A DNA stretch of 64,000 bases from the NCBI RefSeq assembly GCF_018885265.1, contig NZ_CP076538.1:4128001-4192000 (forward strand), given 5' to 3'. The notes under the pieces are model-generated. The model was not told the DNA's origin and made no database searches. It saw nothing but the letters and a program-made list of their open reading frames with translations. Positions 35,538 through 44,139 of the stretch are shown piece by piece (position 1 is the stretch's first letter; every line of letters begins with the position of its first letter). The DNA comes from Amycolatopsis aidingensis (lineage in GTDB: Bacteria; Actinomycetota; Actinomycetes; Mycobacteriales; Pseudonocardiaceae). The translations under genes were made by a program, and so were the position numbers.

Positions 35538-35885
35538 CTACCCAGCCTTTCCGGAATGTTTGGGCAACGGTTCGGCGGGCGCGGTTTCGGCGCTCGTTTT
35601 CAGATCCGTGAGCGAGGACTGAAACAGCTCCTGCAAGAAGGTCAGCGCCTCCCGTGCCGGGCCTGCCGAGTCGAGCGAGTAGTACCGGTTGCGCCCCGCC
35701 TTGCGCTCGACCACCACACCGGAGGTACGCAACACCCGCAGATGACTGGAGACCGTGGTCCTGCCGACCCGCCCGACTTTGGCCGCGATATCCCCGGCAC
35801 TGCACTCGCCGTGCCGGGCGAGCACCGAGAGAATCTCCCGTCGCACCTCGTCGGCCAGCGCATCGAACGCCCGGTCCGCAGTCAT
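35538..35885 (-). CDS. ArsR-family transcriptional regulator
   Basis: A 115-residue winged-helix protein starting at ATG 35885, with GGAG 7 bases upstream (the longer frame start at 35915 is unlikely). It has the ArsR core: FDALADEVRREILSVLARHG, CSAGDIAAKVGRVGRTTVSSHLRVLRTSG and VVVERKAGRNRYYSLD. The usual metal-binding CxC motif is absent (only one Cys, in GECSAG), so it is probably not a metal sensor. It belongs to the SRPBCC/ArsR-associated group in which the adjacent gene carries an SRPBCC domain, exactly as here. A small palindrome lies 30 bases upstream. Confidence 0.88.
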   Translation of the reverse strand: MTADRAFDALADEVRREILSVLARHGECSAGDIAAKVGRVGRTTVSSHLRVLRTSGVVVERKAGRNRYYSLDSAGPAREALTFLQELFQSSLTDLKTSAETAPAEPLPKHSGKAG

Positions 35886-35914
35886 CCGCCCACTCCGTTC
35901 GAGGGGAAAAGCCA

Positions 35915-35927
35915 ATAGTCGAGCTAT
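35915..35927. promoter_or_regulatory. possible ArsR operator
   Basis: ATAGTCGAGCTAT has 4-base inverted ends (ATAG/CTAT) around TCGAG. It sits 30 bases upstream of the ArsR start in an AT-rich stretch that looks like the -10 area. ArsR proteins commonly bind such short palindromes near their own start. Based on position and symmetry only. Confidence 0.4.
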
Positions 35928-36055
35928 ATCCTAGCAATCGGCAGACAAATCAGCGCGGCCGGGACCACGGTGGATACTTCTTCGGCCAGTCTACCGCGTA
36001 CGATAACCCCGGGAGAAACTGACGTAAATACCAACTCGTCGGTAGCCTTCCCGGC

Positions 36056-36574
36056 ATGCGTCTTCTCGCCAGACTGGGCAGCCCGCACATGGTCCTCGCG
36101 GTACTCACCGCGATCACCGGCGGGTACATGGGACTGGTCGTCCTCAACAATGTCACCGATTTCGGCACCAACCAGGCATTCGTCCGGCACGTGCTGGCCA
36201 TGGACACCACGTTCGAGTCAGCGAACCTGATGTGGCGGGCGATCACCGACCCGGTCCTTGCGGACATCACCTATATCGCCATCATCGGCTGGGAGGCGCT
36301 CACCACGGTCGCGCTGCTGGCCGGGTTCGTCGCCTGGGTGCGCGTGCTGGCCGGCCGCGCCGCCACGAGCACCGCCCGCCACCTGTCCACTCTCGGCTGG
36401 CTCATGCAACTGGTGCTGTTCGGCGGCGGGTTCATCGCCATCGGCGGCGAATGGTTCCAGATGTGGCAGTCGGCCGACTGGAACGGGCTGGCAGCGGCCA
36501 TGCGGAACGTCCTGCTCGCCTCGGTCGGCCTCATTCTCGTCCACCTGCCGAACCGGGACACCGCCCCGGCCTGA
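36056..36574 (+). CDS. DUF2165 small membrane protein
   Basis: A 172-residue protein with four hydrophobic segments (about 10-32, 75-100, 115-137, 145-162). It has the DUF2165 signature GYMGLVVLNNVTDFGTNQAFVRHVLAMDTTF followed by WRAITDP (given as landmarks) and a late GGEWFQMWQS. The ATG at 36056 is the natural start. DUF2165 proteins are predicted inner-membrane proteins of unknown function. It stands alone, convergent with the GH3 gene 25 bases downstream. Confidence 0.85.
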   Translation: MRLLARLGSPHMVLAVLTAITGGYMGLVVLNNVTDFGTNQAFVRHVLAMDTTFESANLMWRAITDPVLADITYIAIIGWEALTTVALLAGFVAWVRVLAGRAATSTARHLSTLGWLMQLVLFGGGFIAIGGEWFQMWQSADWNGLAAAMRNVLLASVGLILVHLPNRDTAPA

Positions 36575-36598
36575 TCCGGAAGGCGCGCTGGTCCCGGG

Positions 36599-38065
36599 TC
36601 AGGACCTCCCGGCGAGTAACTCGGCCGCGGCGCGCAGGCTCACGAGGGAGCCGCCATGCGTGTCCACTCGGCAACCCGCCCCAAGGTCCGGTCCCGGAAT
36701 CCCGGTCTCCACGTGCACGACCCGCGCGCCGAGCGCGACCAGTTCGGCGACCAGCCGGGTCACCTCCGGATGCCGGTGCGCGTCCCTGGTCGTCACCACC
36801 ACGTCGCCGCCCCGCGCCTGCGCCGCCAGCGCCGTCGCGTCCAGCTCCGCGACGGCCGCGCTCATCGTGCGGGTTCCCGGCAGCAGTTCGGCCAGGTGTG
36901 GCCCGAGTCCCCACGGCACCGCGCCGGCCGCCATGCTCGGCGCCACCCGCAGGTCCACGACCAGTGGCGGTCCGGTCAGCCCGGCCTGGCCACGGATCCG
37001 GATCGCGCCGCGCGCTGCCGACCACCCGGCCCCGGGGTCGATACTGTCCCCGGCCGGCGCCGGTGCGGTACCGAGTTCGGCGACCCTGGCCGCGGCCTCG
37101 GCGAGCCTGTCCCCGGCCAGCTCGCCTGCCAGGACCGCCCGCACGATGGCGTCCACGACCCGGGTCACGGCCGCCTCGTCGGCGACCTCTCCTCCGATAC
37201 ACAGCGCGTCCGCCCCGGCGGCCAGCGCCCGCACGGCCGCCGCGGCGAATCCCGGCACGCTGCCGAGTTCCCCGGCCACGGCGCCCATCTCCAGCGCGTC
37301 GGTGACCACCGTGCCGGTGAAACCCAGTTCCCCACGCAGCACCCCGGTGATCGCCTTCGGGTTCAGGGTCGCCGGCTCGTCACCCCAGTCCGGAACCACC
37401 AGGTGACCCGGCATCACCGCGCGCACCCCGGCCCGCACGGCCGCGCCGAACGGGACCAGCTCCGTCGCGCGCAGTTCCGCGTCGGTACGCCGGAGCACCG
37501 GGAGCGTGAAGTGGGAGTCCGTTGTGGAGGATCCATGCCCGGGAAAGTGCTTGGCGCAGGCGGCGACGCTATGTCCTTGCAGTCCGGACACGAAGGCAGC
37601 CACCTGTTCGGCCGCGGCCGCGGGATCGGAGCCGAAGGAACGCACCCCGATGATGGGGTCGTCCAGCGCGAGAGTCAGGTCGGCACAGGGCGCGAGGTTC
37701 AGGGTGATCCCGCACCGGGCGAGCCTGCCGCCGAGCCCCGCGGCGACCCGGCCGGTGAGCCCGGGGTCGGCCACGGCACCGAGCGCCAGCGGGCCCGGCA
37801 CCATGGACCCGGTCCGCGCGTCCAGCCTGGTGACGTCGCCGCCCTCCTCGTCGATGCCGATGACCACCCGGTCGCGCCCGCTGCGCAGCCGCGCGGTCAG
37901 CGCCGCCACCTGCTGGTCGTCCACCACGTTCCGGGCGAACAGCACCACGCCGCCAAGCCCGCGCTCCAGCGCGGCCAGCACCCAGTCCGGCGCCTCGATG
38001 CCGTCGAACCCCGCCAGCAGGACCCCCGCGGCGAGCTCACGCAGCTCACCATCCACAACGGACAC
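36599..38065 (-). CDS. GH3 beta-N-acetylglucosaminidase (NagZ-like)
   Basis: A 488-residue cytoplasmic glycosidase without a signal peptide, starting at GTG 38065 after AAGGA. The GH3 barrel covers about residues 10-320. The NagZ-type loop is intact: KHFPGHGSSTTDSHFTLP, carrying the His/Asp catalytic dyad, and the nucleophile Asp lies in VVTDALEMGAV. IDEEGGDVTRL is the substrate-side segment. Residues about 330-488 form a smaller C-terminal domain, as in actinobacterial GH3 enzymes. It lies 3 bases after the second sugar permease, closing a DasABC-like operon. Its job should be to split imported N,N'-diacetylchitobiose or related aminosugar disaccharides to GlcNAc. Confidence 0.9.
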   Translation of the reverse strand: MSVVDGELRELAAGVLLAGFDGIEAPDWVLAALERGLGGVVLFARNVVDDQQVAALTARLRSGRDRVVIGIDEEGGDVTRLDARTGSMVPGPLALGAVADPGLTGRVAAGLGGRLARCGITLNLAPCADLTLALDDPIIGVRSFGSDPAAAAEQVAAFVSGLQGHSVAACAKHFPGHGSSTTDSHFTLPVLRRTDAELRATELVPFGAAVRAGVRAVMPGHLVVPDWGDEPATLNPKAITGVLRGELGFTGTVVTDALEMGAVAGELGSVPGFAAAAVRALAAGADALCIGGEVADEAAVTRVVDAIVRAVLAGELAGDRLAEAAARVAELGTAPAPAGDSIDPGAGWSAARGAIRIRGQAGLTGPPLVVDLRVAPSMAAGAVPWGLGPHLAELLPGTRTMSAAVAELDATALAAQARGGDVVVTTRDAHRHPEVTRLVAELVALGARVVHVETGIPGPDLGAGCRVDTHGGSLVSLRAAAELLAGRS

Positions 38066-38068
38066 TTG

Positions 38069-38914
38069 TCATCCTTTCACAGCTCCGGCGGTACCACCCG
38101 CGACCAGCTTGCGCTGAACCAGCAGGAAGAACACCAGCGCGGGCACGGAGTAGAGCACGGCACCTGCCATCGCACCACTCCAGTCGGTGCCGAACGCGGT
38201 CTGGAAGGACTCCAGCCACACCGGCAGGGTGTACTTGGACGAGTCGCGCATGAACACGAAGGCGTACAGGAACTCGTTCCACGCCGTGATGAAACCGAAC
38301 ACCGAGGTCGCTACCAGCCCGGGACCGAGCAGCGGCAGGGTCACCCTGCGGAAGGCTCCCCAGCGGCCGCAGCCGTCCACCATCGCGGCCTCCTCCAGCT
38401 CGACCGGGATCCCGTTGACGAAGCCGCGCAGGGTCCAGACGGTGAACGGCAGCGTGGTGGCGAAGTACACCAACAACAAAGACGGCAGCGTGTTCAGCAG
38501 CCCGAGATCCTTCATCAGCAGGTACATCGGGATGAACAGCGCCTCCAGCGGCGCCAGCTGGGCCACCAGCACCAGCAGCACGAAACCCTTGCGCCCGCGG
38601 AACCGCAGCCGGGCGAGCGGGACGGCCGCGAGCAGGCCGGCGACCAGCGAGCAGGCGACCGCGCCGAGGGTCACGATCAGGCTGTTGGTCAGGTAGGTGG
38701 TAAACCCCGGCTTGCTGATCGCGGTGCCGAAGTTGTCCAGGGACACCGAGAGCGGAATCAGGTCGTACTGCGCGGACAGCACCTCGAGCCGCGGTTTGAG
38801 CGCGCTGGTGATCATCCAGTACGTCGGGAAGGCGAACACCGCGGCCACCAGCAGGCCGATGCCGCCCAGCAGGATCCGCCGTGGCCTGGTCCGGCGCGAC
38901 AACAGGCTGCTCAT
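38069..38914 (-). CDS. sugar ABC transporter permease (DasC/MalG-like)
   Basis: A 281-residue permease with six hydrophobic segments. ATG 38914 overlaps the preceding permease stop by four bases (ATGA); a longer open frame upstream is out of place. The EAA coupling loop is ELEEAAMVDGCGRWGAFRRV, followed by LPLLGPG. MalG-type N-terminus (FPTYWMITSALKP) and a final FFLLVQRKLVAGGTAGAVKG are typical of CUT1 transporters for di- and oligosaccharides. With its partner and binding protein it should import chitobiose-type sugars. Confidence 0.92.
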   Translation of the reverse strand: MSSLLSRRTRPRRILLGGIGLLVAAVFAFPTYWMITSALKPRLEVLSAQYDLIPLSVSLDNFGTAISKPGFTTYLTNSLIVTLGAVACSLVAGLLAAVPLARLRFRGRKGFVLLVLVAQLAPLEALFIPMYLLMKDLGLLNTLPSLLLVYFATTLPFTVWTLRGFVNGIPVELEEAAMVDGCGRWGAFRRVTLPLLGPGLVATSVFGFITAWNEFLYAFVFMRDSSKYTLPVWLESFQTAFGTDWSGAMAGAVLYSVPALVFFLLVQRKLVAGGTAGAVKG

Positions 38915-39891
38915 GCTTGTCCCTCCCTGGTCCGCAACAGCAGTTGCAGGTACCGCGCGGTGAGTACCACCAGCAGCAGCACCATCAGGGTGGCCACCGC
39001 GGAGGCCACCCCGAACCGGCTGTCCGCGATCCCCTTGAGGTACAGCAGTACCGGCAGGGTGGTGCTCTCCCCGTCCGGGCCGCCCTCCCGGATGGCCCAT
39101 ACCTGCGCGAACACCTTGAAGTTCCACAGCACGGAGAGAAACGTCGTCAAGGTGATCAGCGGCCGCAGCGCGGGCCAGCTGACCGCGCGGAACGCCTGGG
39201 ACGGCCGGGCCCCGTCGATGCTGGCCGCCTCGTACAGGTCCTTGGGCACGCTGAGCAGCCCCGCGTACAACGTGAAGGTGACGAACGGGACCGCCTGCCA
39301 GATGATCAACAGGCTGATCACGCCCAGCGTGCTCACCCCGTCGGAGAACCAGGAGTAGCCCGCGAAGCTCTCGAAGCCCAGTTTGACCAGGGTCTTGTTC
39401 AGGATCCCGTACTGCTGGTCGAACATCCACTGGAACACCGTGGTGGAGGCGATAATCGGCATCGCCCAGGCCAGTACCAGGGTCACCTGCAGGATGATCC
39501 GGACGGCAGGTGGCAGATGTCGCATCAGCAGCGCGATCAGCAGGGCACAGCACATCACCCCGCCGACGCAGGTGGCGGTGAAGGCCAGCGTGCGCAAGGT
39601 GATCGTCCAGAACTCCGGGTCGGCGAAAATCTCCTGGTAGTTCGCCAGCCCGACCCAGATCACCTCGCCGCGGACCAGCGCACCGAGGTCGAGCCTGCGC
39701 AGGCTGATCCCGACCACCTGTATCGCAGGCCAGCCGAGGAAGGCCGCCAGCACGATCACCGCGGGCGCGAGCAGCAGGTAGGGCGCGGCGCGTTCGCCGG
39801 TGAGCCGCCGGAACACCGAGCGTGCCTTGCGGCCACCGGACGGTGCCGGCGGGTGCTCACCCGCCGGCACCGTGGGAAGTACCGTTGTCAT
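38911..39891 (-). CDS. sugar ABC transporter permease (DasB/MalF-like)
   Basis: A 326-residue CUT1 permease with six transmembrane segments after a proline-rich cytoplasmic N-terminus. Recognisable parts are APYLLLAPAVIVLAAFLGWP, LANYQEIFADPEFW, the MalF-like IASTTVFQWMFDQQYGILN and the EAA loop in LYEAASIDGARPSQAFRAVS. ATG 39891 starts 19 bases after the binding-protein stop. It pairs with the next permease, which its stop overlaps by four bases. No ATPase gene is present; like other actinobacterial sugar importers of this group it probably shares a MsiK-type multitask ATPase encoded elsewhere. Confidence 0.92.
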   Translation of the reverse strand: MTTVLPTVPAGEHPPAPSGGRKARSVFRRLTGERAAPYLLLAPAVIVLAAFLGWPAIQVVGISLRRLDLGALVRGEVIWVGLANYQEIFADPEFWTITLRTLAFTATCVGGVMCCALLIALLMRHLPPAVRIILQVTLVLAWAMPIIASTTVFQWMFDQQYGILNKTLVKLGFESFAGYSWFSDGVSTLGVISLLIIWQAVPFVTFTLYAGLLSVPKDLYEAASIDGARPSQAFRAVSWPALRPLITLTTFLSVLWNFKVFAQVWAIREGGPDGESTTLPVLLYLKGIADSRFGVASAVATLMVLLLVVLTARYLQLLLRTREGQA

Positions 39892-39910
39892 ATCGGCCCA
39901 GTGCGGCGGC

Positions 39911-41200
39911 TCAGCCGGCCAGCGCGCTGGTGAGCGCGGAGTTGGCGTCGGCCGTGGCCGTGTCGATGTCCTTGGCCCCGGTCAGCACCGCGGTCAGCAT
40001 GTCCTTCAGCGGATTCTGCCCGGCCTCGATGCTGCCCCACTCCGGGCTGGCCGGAACGGCCCGCCCGTTCTGTGCCGCCTCGGCCATCGCCTTGCCGAAC
40101 GGGTCGGCTTCCAGCGCGCTGATGTCCGTGGAGGTGCCGGGCACCATGCCGCCCTCGGCGATCTTGCCCTGGTACTTGGCGCTGCTGATCAGCTTCAGGT
40201 ACTCCTTGGCCAGTTCCGGGTTCTTGCTGTTGGCCGGGATGGCGAGGTTGGAGCCACCGAGGAACACCGGTGCGTTCTCACCGGCGACCTTCGAGGGGAT
40301 CGGGAAGGCTCCGGTCTTCCCCTCGATGTCCGGGGCGTCCTTGGCCACCTCCGCCATCTCCCACGGCAGGCCGATGAACATCGCGACCTTGCCCTGGCCG
40401 TAGATCCCCGACTGCGCCGGGGTCTGCTCGTCGGCATCCTTCGGGGCGGTGGTGCCGGAGGACTCCACCAGCTCCTGGTAGAAGGCCAGCCCCGCCTTGG
40501 CCTCGGGCGAGTCCAGCGTGCCCTGGAAGCCGCCGTCGGTGGCCTGCGCGATCTCGCCACCCTCGTCCCAGATGAAGGACAGCAGCGTGTACCAGTTCTG
40601 ACCAGGCATGTACAGCGACTGGAACTCGGGGTCGTCGCCGAACTTCTCGTTCAGCTTCGTGATCGCGTCCAGCCACTCGGCCCGTGAGCTCGGCGGCCCG
40701 CTGATCCCGGCCTCGGCGAACATGTCCTCGCGGTAGAACACCTCACGGTTGGCGGCGAAGAACGGCATCCCGTACTGCTTGCCGTCGTACTCACCGGAAG
40801 CCCGCAGGCCCTCCAGCCACTCCGACTCGTTCAGCTCGGCGGCCGAGCCGGAAAGGTCGGTCAGCACCTGCTCGGCGGCGAACTGCGGGGTCTGGGTGTT
40901 GCCGAGCTCGATCACGTCCGGCGGGTTGTCCCCGGCCAGCGCGGTCGTCAGCTTCTCCTGGATCCCGTTCCACTGCTGCACCTCGTAGTTGACCGTGACC
41001 CCCTCGTTGGCGCCCTCGAACTCGCCGTGCAGCTCATCGGTGAGCGTCTCCGGCGCGGAGCCCTCCATCATCCACACGGTCAGCGTGCGCGGGCCGTCCC
41101 CCGGCTCCTCGCCACCCGCGTCGCCGCCGGAACCGGCACAACCGGTGGCCAGCATCGCCACCGCCGCAGCCGATACCGCGCCCTTCACCCAACGTTTCAC
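39911..41200 (-). CDS. extracellular aminosugar-binding lipoprotein (DasA/NgcE-like)
   Basis: About 429 residues. GTG 41200 is preferred (AGGAGG 9 bases before it); the frame continues to GTG 41227. The product starts MKRWVKGAVSAAAVAMLATGC, a lipoprotein signal with Cys as first mature residue, then RTLTVWMMEGSAPETLTDEL, a CUT1 binding-protein opening. NPPDVIELGNTQTPQFAAEQ and GLPWEMAEVAKDAP are typical later segments. Promoter-proximal DasR-type sites and the downstream GH3 N-acetylglucosaminidase identify chitin-derived sugar (chitobiose/GlcNAc) as the likely ligand. First gene of the operon. Confidence 0.88.
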   Translation of the reverse strand: MKRWVKGAVSAAAVAMLATGCAGSGGDAGGEEPGDGPRTLTVWMMEGSAPETLTDELHGEFEGANEGVTVNYEVQQWNGIQEKLTTALAGDNPPDVIELGNTQTPQFAAEQVLTDLSGSAAELNESEWLEGLRASGEYDGKQYGMPFFAANREVFYREDMFAEAGISGPPSSRAEWLDAITKLNEKFGDDPEFQSLYMPGQNWYTLLSFIWDEGGEIAQATDGGFQGTLDSPEAKAGLAFYQELVESSGTTAPKDADEQTPAQSGIYGQGKVAMFIGLPWEMAEVAKDAPDIEGKTGAFPIPSKVAGENAPVFLGGSNLAIPANSKNPELAKEYLKLISSAKYQGKIAEGGMVPGTSTDISALEADPFGKAMAEAAQNGRAVPASPEWGSIEAGQNPLKDMLTAVLTGAKDIDTATADANSALTSALAG

Positions 41201-41246
41201 TCCTGCCACCCTCCTCGCCCGGACCACTGCCGGGTAGTTGTCTAAG

Positions 41247-41284
41247 TGGTGTAGACCAATGGACGTAGAGCGTGGTCCGGACCA
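41247..41284. promoter_or_regulatory. two DasR-type operators upstream of sugar-uptake operon
   Basis: TGGTGTAGACCA (41247-41258) and the fully symmetric TGGTCCGGACCA (41273-41284) lie 26 bases apart, centre to centre. They sit 47 and 73 bases before the binding-protein start. Both match TGGTCTAGACCA with one or two changes. They sit in the divergent region shared with the nucleoside operon, so they could also affect it. Confidence 0.82.
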
Positions 41285-41468
41285 CAGGTACTGTCAAGCC
41301 GGTTGCCAATCCGTTGCAAAGCCCATCATCCGGCGGTGACCTGGCGGAATAATCGCATTCCGAAAGATCGCTGGTCGCACCGATAACGAGGCATTCACCC
41401 CCGGACCGCGGGCAGGTCTGGTTAATCGTTGACCGATGCCCGGGTGTACATTCCGGGGCCATGAGAAC

Positions 41469-41592
41469 GGGAGGGTTATGCACAATCCAGGCGACGGGGG
41501 CTGCCCGGAGCCTGCGGAGGGCGGCTCGGGGCGCCTGGATACGAGGTGAGGTACGGACGGTAGCCGAACCTACGGCTGTGCATAGCCCTCCC
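41469..41592 (+). promoter_or_regulatory. structured mRNA leader with 16-bp long-range stem
   Basis: GGGAGGGTTATGCACA (41469-41484) pairs end to end with TGTGCATAGCCCTCCC (41577-41592), 15 Watson-Crick pairs and one G-U. Inside, CCAGGCG (41487-41493) pairs with CGCCTGG (41531-41537), and a smaller AGCCG/CGGCT hairpin lies near 41562-41577, giving a three-way junction. The 3' arm contains the likely GTG start of the lipoprotein gene (41578). This could be a translational switch. I do not recognise it as a known riboswitch class. Confidence 0.55.
41478..41549 (+). CDS. possible 23-residue leader peptide
   Basis: ATG 41478 follows GGGAGGG by two bases and opens a 23-codon frame to TGA 41547-41549, beginning MHNPGDGGCPEP. 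Its ribosome site and start codon form the 5' arm of the long stem, so translating it would melt the stem that covers the lipoprotein start. The SD-to-ATG distance is short, which lowers confidence. It is too short for homology reading. Confidence 0.3.
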   Translation: MHNPGDGGCPEPAEGGSGRLDTR

Positions 41593-42633
41593 TTGCATAA
41601 GACTCTGGGTGTCGTTGCGTGCGTCCTGTTGCTGACGGCAGGCTGCGCCACCACGACGGAATCGGGGAACGGGCGGGACAAAGCGGCGCTGGTGATCGCA
41701 CAGGGCGGTATCGGGGACGAGTCCTACAACGATCTCGCGCTCCGCGGGTTCGAATCAGCCACCGCGGAACACGACGTCGAGGGCAGCCCGATCGAATCCG
41801 AGCAGATCGTCGCGCAGGGCGAGCAGATCCTGCGCCGCGCGGCCACCACCGGCTTCGGCCTGGTGATCGACCTCGAGTTCTCGCACGGCGAGGTCCTGCC
41901 CACCGTCGCCGCCGAACATCCGGATGTCCGATGGGCGATCCTGAACACCGAGGTTACGGGCGAGAACGTGCTCTCGATCATGTTCGCCGAGCACGAGGGC
42001 TCCTACCTCGCGGGCGCGCTGGCCGCGCTGATGACCACCCAGGACAGCAACCCGAAGATCAACCCGGACAAGAAGATCGGCGTCATCGGCGGTACCAAGT
42101 CGGTCGGCATCGACAAGTTCGTTTCCGGCTACGTGCAGGGCGCGCGGGAAACCGATCCCGAGGTCGAGGTCCTGGTCAAGTACAGCAACACTTTTGGCGA
42201 CCCGGCCACCGGGAAACAGCTCGCGTCGGCCATGTACGACCAGGGCGCGGACATCGTCTTCCAGGTCGCGGGCGGCACCGGTTCCGGCGTGATCCAGGAG
42301 GCCGCCGACGCGGGCCGCTACGCCATCGGGGTGGACACCAACCAGGACGACCTCGCACCGGGCCATGTGCTCACCAGCATGGTCAAGCGCAGCGATCAGG
42401 CCGTGGCCAGGACGGTGCGGATGTTCGCCGAGAACCGGTTCCCCGGCGGGGAGACCATCCACCTCGGCCTTTCCGAACGGGGTGTCGGGCTCACCGACTT
42501 CGCGCACACCAAGCAGGACATCCCGCAGCGGGTCCGCGCCCGGATCGACGCGCTGCGCGAGGAGATCGTCAGCGGCGAGCGGGACGTCTGGAACGTGGTG
42601 GACCAGGGTTACCCGAGCTGGCTGGCCGGCTGA
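41578..42633 (+). CDS. BMP/PnrA-family nucleoside-binding lipoprotein
   Basis: About 351 residues from GTG 41578 (MHSPPLHKTL...); TTG 41593 is an alternative, and the ATG at 41461 would place a structured-RNA-like sequence in the protein. The lipobox LLLTAGC gives Cys at residue 23. The BMP fold is clear: ALVIAQGGIGDESYNDLALRGFE, FAEHEGSYLAGALAAL, KIGVIGGTKSVGIDKFVSGY and VFQVAGGTGSGVIQEA, ending with VDTNQDDLAPGHVLTSMVKR (landmarks). Family members bind purine or pyrimidine nucleosides at the membrane surface. It leads an operon whose other genes are an ATPase, two permeases and nucleoside-cleaving enzymes. Confidence 0.88.
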   Translation: MHSPPLHKTLGVVACVLLLTAGCATTTESGNGRDKAALVIAQGGIGDESYNDLALRGFESATAEHDVEGSPIESEQIVAQGEQILRRAATTGFGLVIDLEFSHGEVLPTVAAEHPDVRWAILNTEVTGENVLSIMFAEHEGSYLAGALAALMTTQDSNPKINPDKKIGVIGGTKSVGIDKFVSGYVQGARETDPEVEVLVKYSNTFGDPATGKQLASAMYDQGADIVFQVAGGTGSGVIQEAADAGRYAIGVDTNQDDLAPGHVLTSMVKRSDQAVARTVRMFAENRFPGGETIHLGLSERGVGLTDFAHTKQDIPQRVRARIDALREEIVSGERDVWNVVDQGYPSWLAG

Positions 42634-42636
42634 ACG

Positions 42637-44139
42637 GTGGCCGCCCCGCTCGGTGCGCGTGCCGTGTGCCGCAGGTTCGGCCAGGTGATCGCCAACGACG
42701 ACCTGAGCATGGATGTCCACAGTGGAACCGTGCATGCCGTCGTCGGGGAGAACGGCGCGGGCAAGACCACCCTGATGCGGATCCTTGCCGGCCTCGACCA
42801 GCCCGACTCCGGCACCGTGGTGCTGGACGGCGAACCTGTGCGGCTGCGTGGCCCGGGCGAGGCGGCCGCACGCGGTATCGCCATCGTGGAGCAGGAACCG
42901 GCCATGGTCGGCGAGCTCACGCTGCTGGAGAACCTGGTTCTCGGCGCGGAACCGCGGCGCGGCCCGCTCATCGACTGGCGCGGCGCCAGGGCGCGGGCGC
43001 ACCGGGTGGCGGCCGAGTCCGGCCTCGACCCGCCGTGGGACACCCGGGCGGCGGACGCCCCGCTGAACGCGCGCCAGCAGGTGGCCATCCTGCGCGGGCT
43101 GCTGCGCTCGGCCCGGGTGCTGATCCTGGACGAGCCCACCTCGGCGCTGGCGCCGGAACAGGTGCGGCAGCTGTTCCGGCTGCTGCGCGGGCTGCGCGCG
43201 GCCGGGCGCACCGTGGTGTTCATCAGCCACAAGCTGACCGAGGTACTGGACATCGCGGATGTGGTCACGGTGCTGCGCCACGGCAGGGCCGTCACCACCG
43301 TGCAGGCCGCCGCCCTCGGGCAGCGCGAGCTGACCGAGCTGGCGGTCGGCGAGCACGTACCGGAAACCGGGTTCGCCCCGGCCGCCCGGCCGGGTGGCCC
43401 GGCGCTGACGCTGGCGGCCGTGGCCGCCCCCGGAACGCCGGGCCTGCACGAGGTGTCCTGCACGGTGCGGGCGGGCGAGATCGTCGGGATCGCCGGCGTC
43501 GCCGGAAACGGCCAGGACGAGCTGCTCGGCTGTGTCACCGGCCTGCGCCCGCTCACCGCGGGCCGGATCCTGCTGCACGGTAAGGACGTCACCGCGGCCA
43601 CGGTGGCCGGTCGGCGGGCGGCCGGGCTCGGCTACATCGCCGCCGACCGGCTCCGCGAAGGGCTGGCGCTGGACGCTTCCCTGGCCGACAACGCGATCGC
43701 GGGCGCGCACCGCGGACCGGTCTCCCGCCGGGGCCTGCTCGCCCGCGGCGCCGTACGCGCCGCGGTCGACCGGATCACCGGTGAGTATGCGGTGCGGTAC
43801 GGCCGCCGCACCGATCCGGTGCGCACCCTTTCCGGCGGCAACCAGCAGCGGCTTGTGCTCGGGCGCGAGCTGGCGCGCGGGCCCGGCCTGCTGGTGGCGG
43901 CGCACCCGACCCGTGGGGTGGACGTGCAGGGCATCGCGTTCCTGCACCGGCGGCTGCGTGCCCTGCGCGACGACGGCGCCGCCGTGCTGCTGGTGTCCGA
44001 GGAACTGGACGAACTGCTCGCGCTCAGCGACCGGATCGTGGTGCTCTCCGGCGGCCGCGTGGCCGGGGAGACCGGCGGCGGACCGCACAACCGAGCGGCC
44101 GTCGGTGAGCTGATGCTGGGCCGGGGCGGCGGCCGGTGA
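42637..44139 (+). CDS. nucleoside ABC transporter, double ATPase
   Basis: A 500-residue ATPase with two ABC domains in tandem, like RbsA/NupA. GTG 42637 starts 3 bases after the lipoprotein stop. The first domain has Walker A GENGAGKTT, a Q-loop at IVEQEPAMVGELT and Walker B VLILDEP. Its signature segment reads LNARQQVAIL, a weakened LSGGQ. The second domain has a degenerate Walker A (GVAGNGQDE), signature LSGGNQQRLVLGREL and Walker B-like LLVAAHPTRGVD. These asymmetries are usual for this group. It powers the two permeases that follow. Confidence 0.92.
   Translation: MAAPLGARAVCRRFGQVIANDDLSMDVHSGTVHAVVGENGAGKTTLMRILAGLDQPDSGTVVLDGEPVRLRGPGEAAARGIAIVEQEPAMVGELTLLENLVLGAEPRRGPLIDWRGARARAHRVAAESGLDPPWDTRAADAPLNARQQVAILRGLLRSARVLILDEPTSALAPEQVRQLFRLLRGLRAAGRTVVFISHKLTEVLDIADVVTVLRHGRAVTTVQAAALGQRELTELAVGEHVPETGFAPAARPGGPALTLAAVAAPGTPGLHEVSCTVRAGEIVGIAGVAGNGQDELLGCVTGLRPLTAGRILLHGKDVTAATVAGRRAAGLGYIAADRLREGLALDASLADNAIAGAHRGPVSRRGLLARGAVRAAVDRITGEYAVRYGRRTDPVRTLSGGNQQRLVLGRELARGPGLLVAAHPTRGVDVQGIAFLHRRLRALRDDGAAVLLVSEELDELLALSDRIVVLSGGRVAGETGGGPHNRAAVGELMLGRGGGR

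Noticed and set aside
41748..41765. GGTTCGAATC-like sequence resembling a tRNA T-loop
   Set aside because: Lies in frame within the conserved BMP lipoprotein and has no acceptor or anticodon stem around it.
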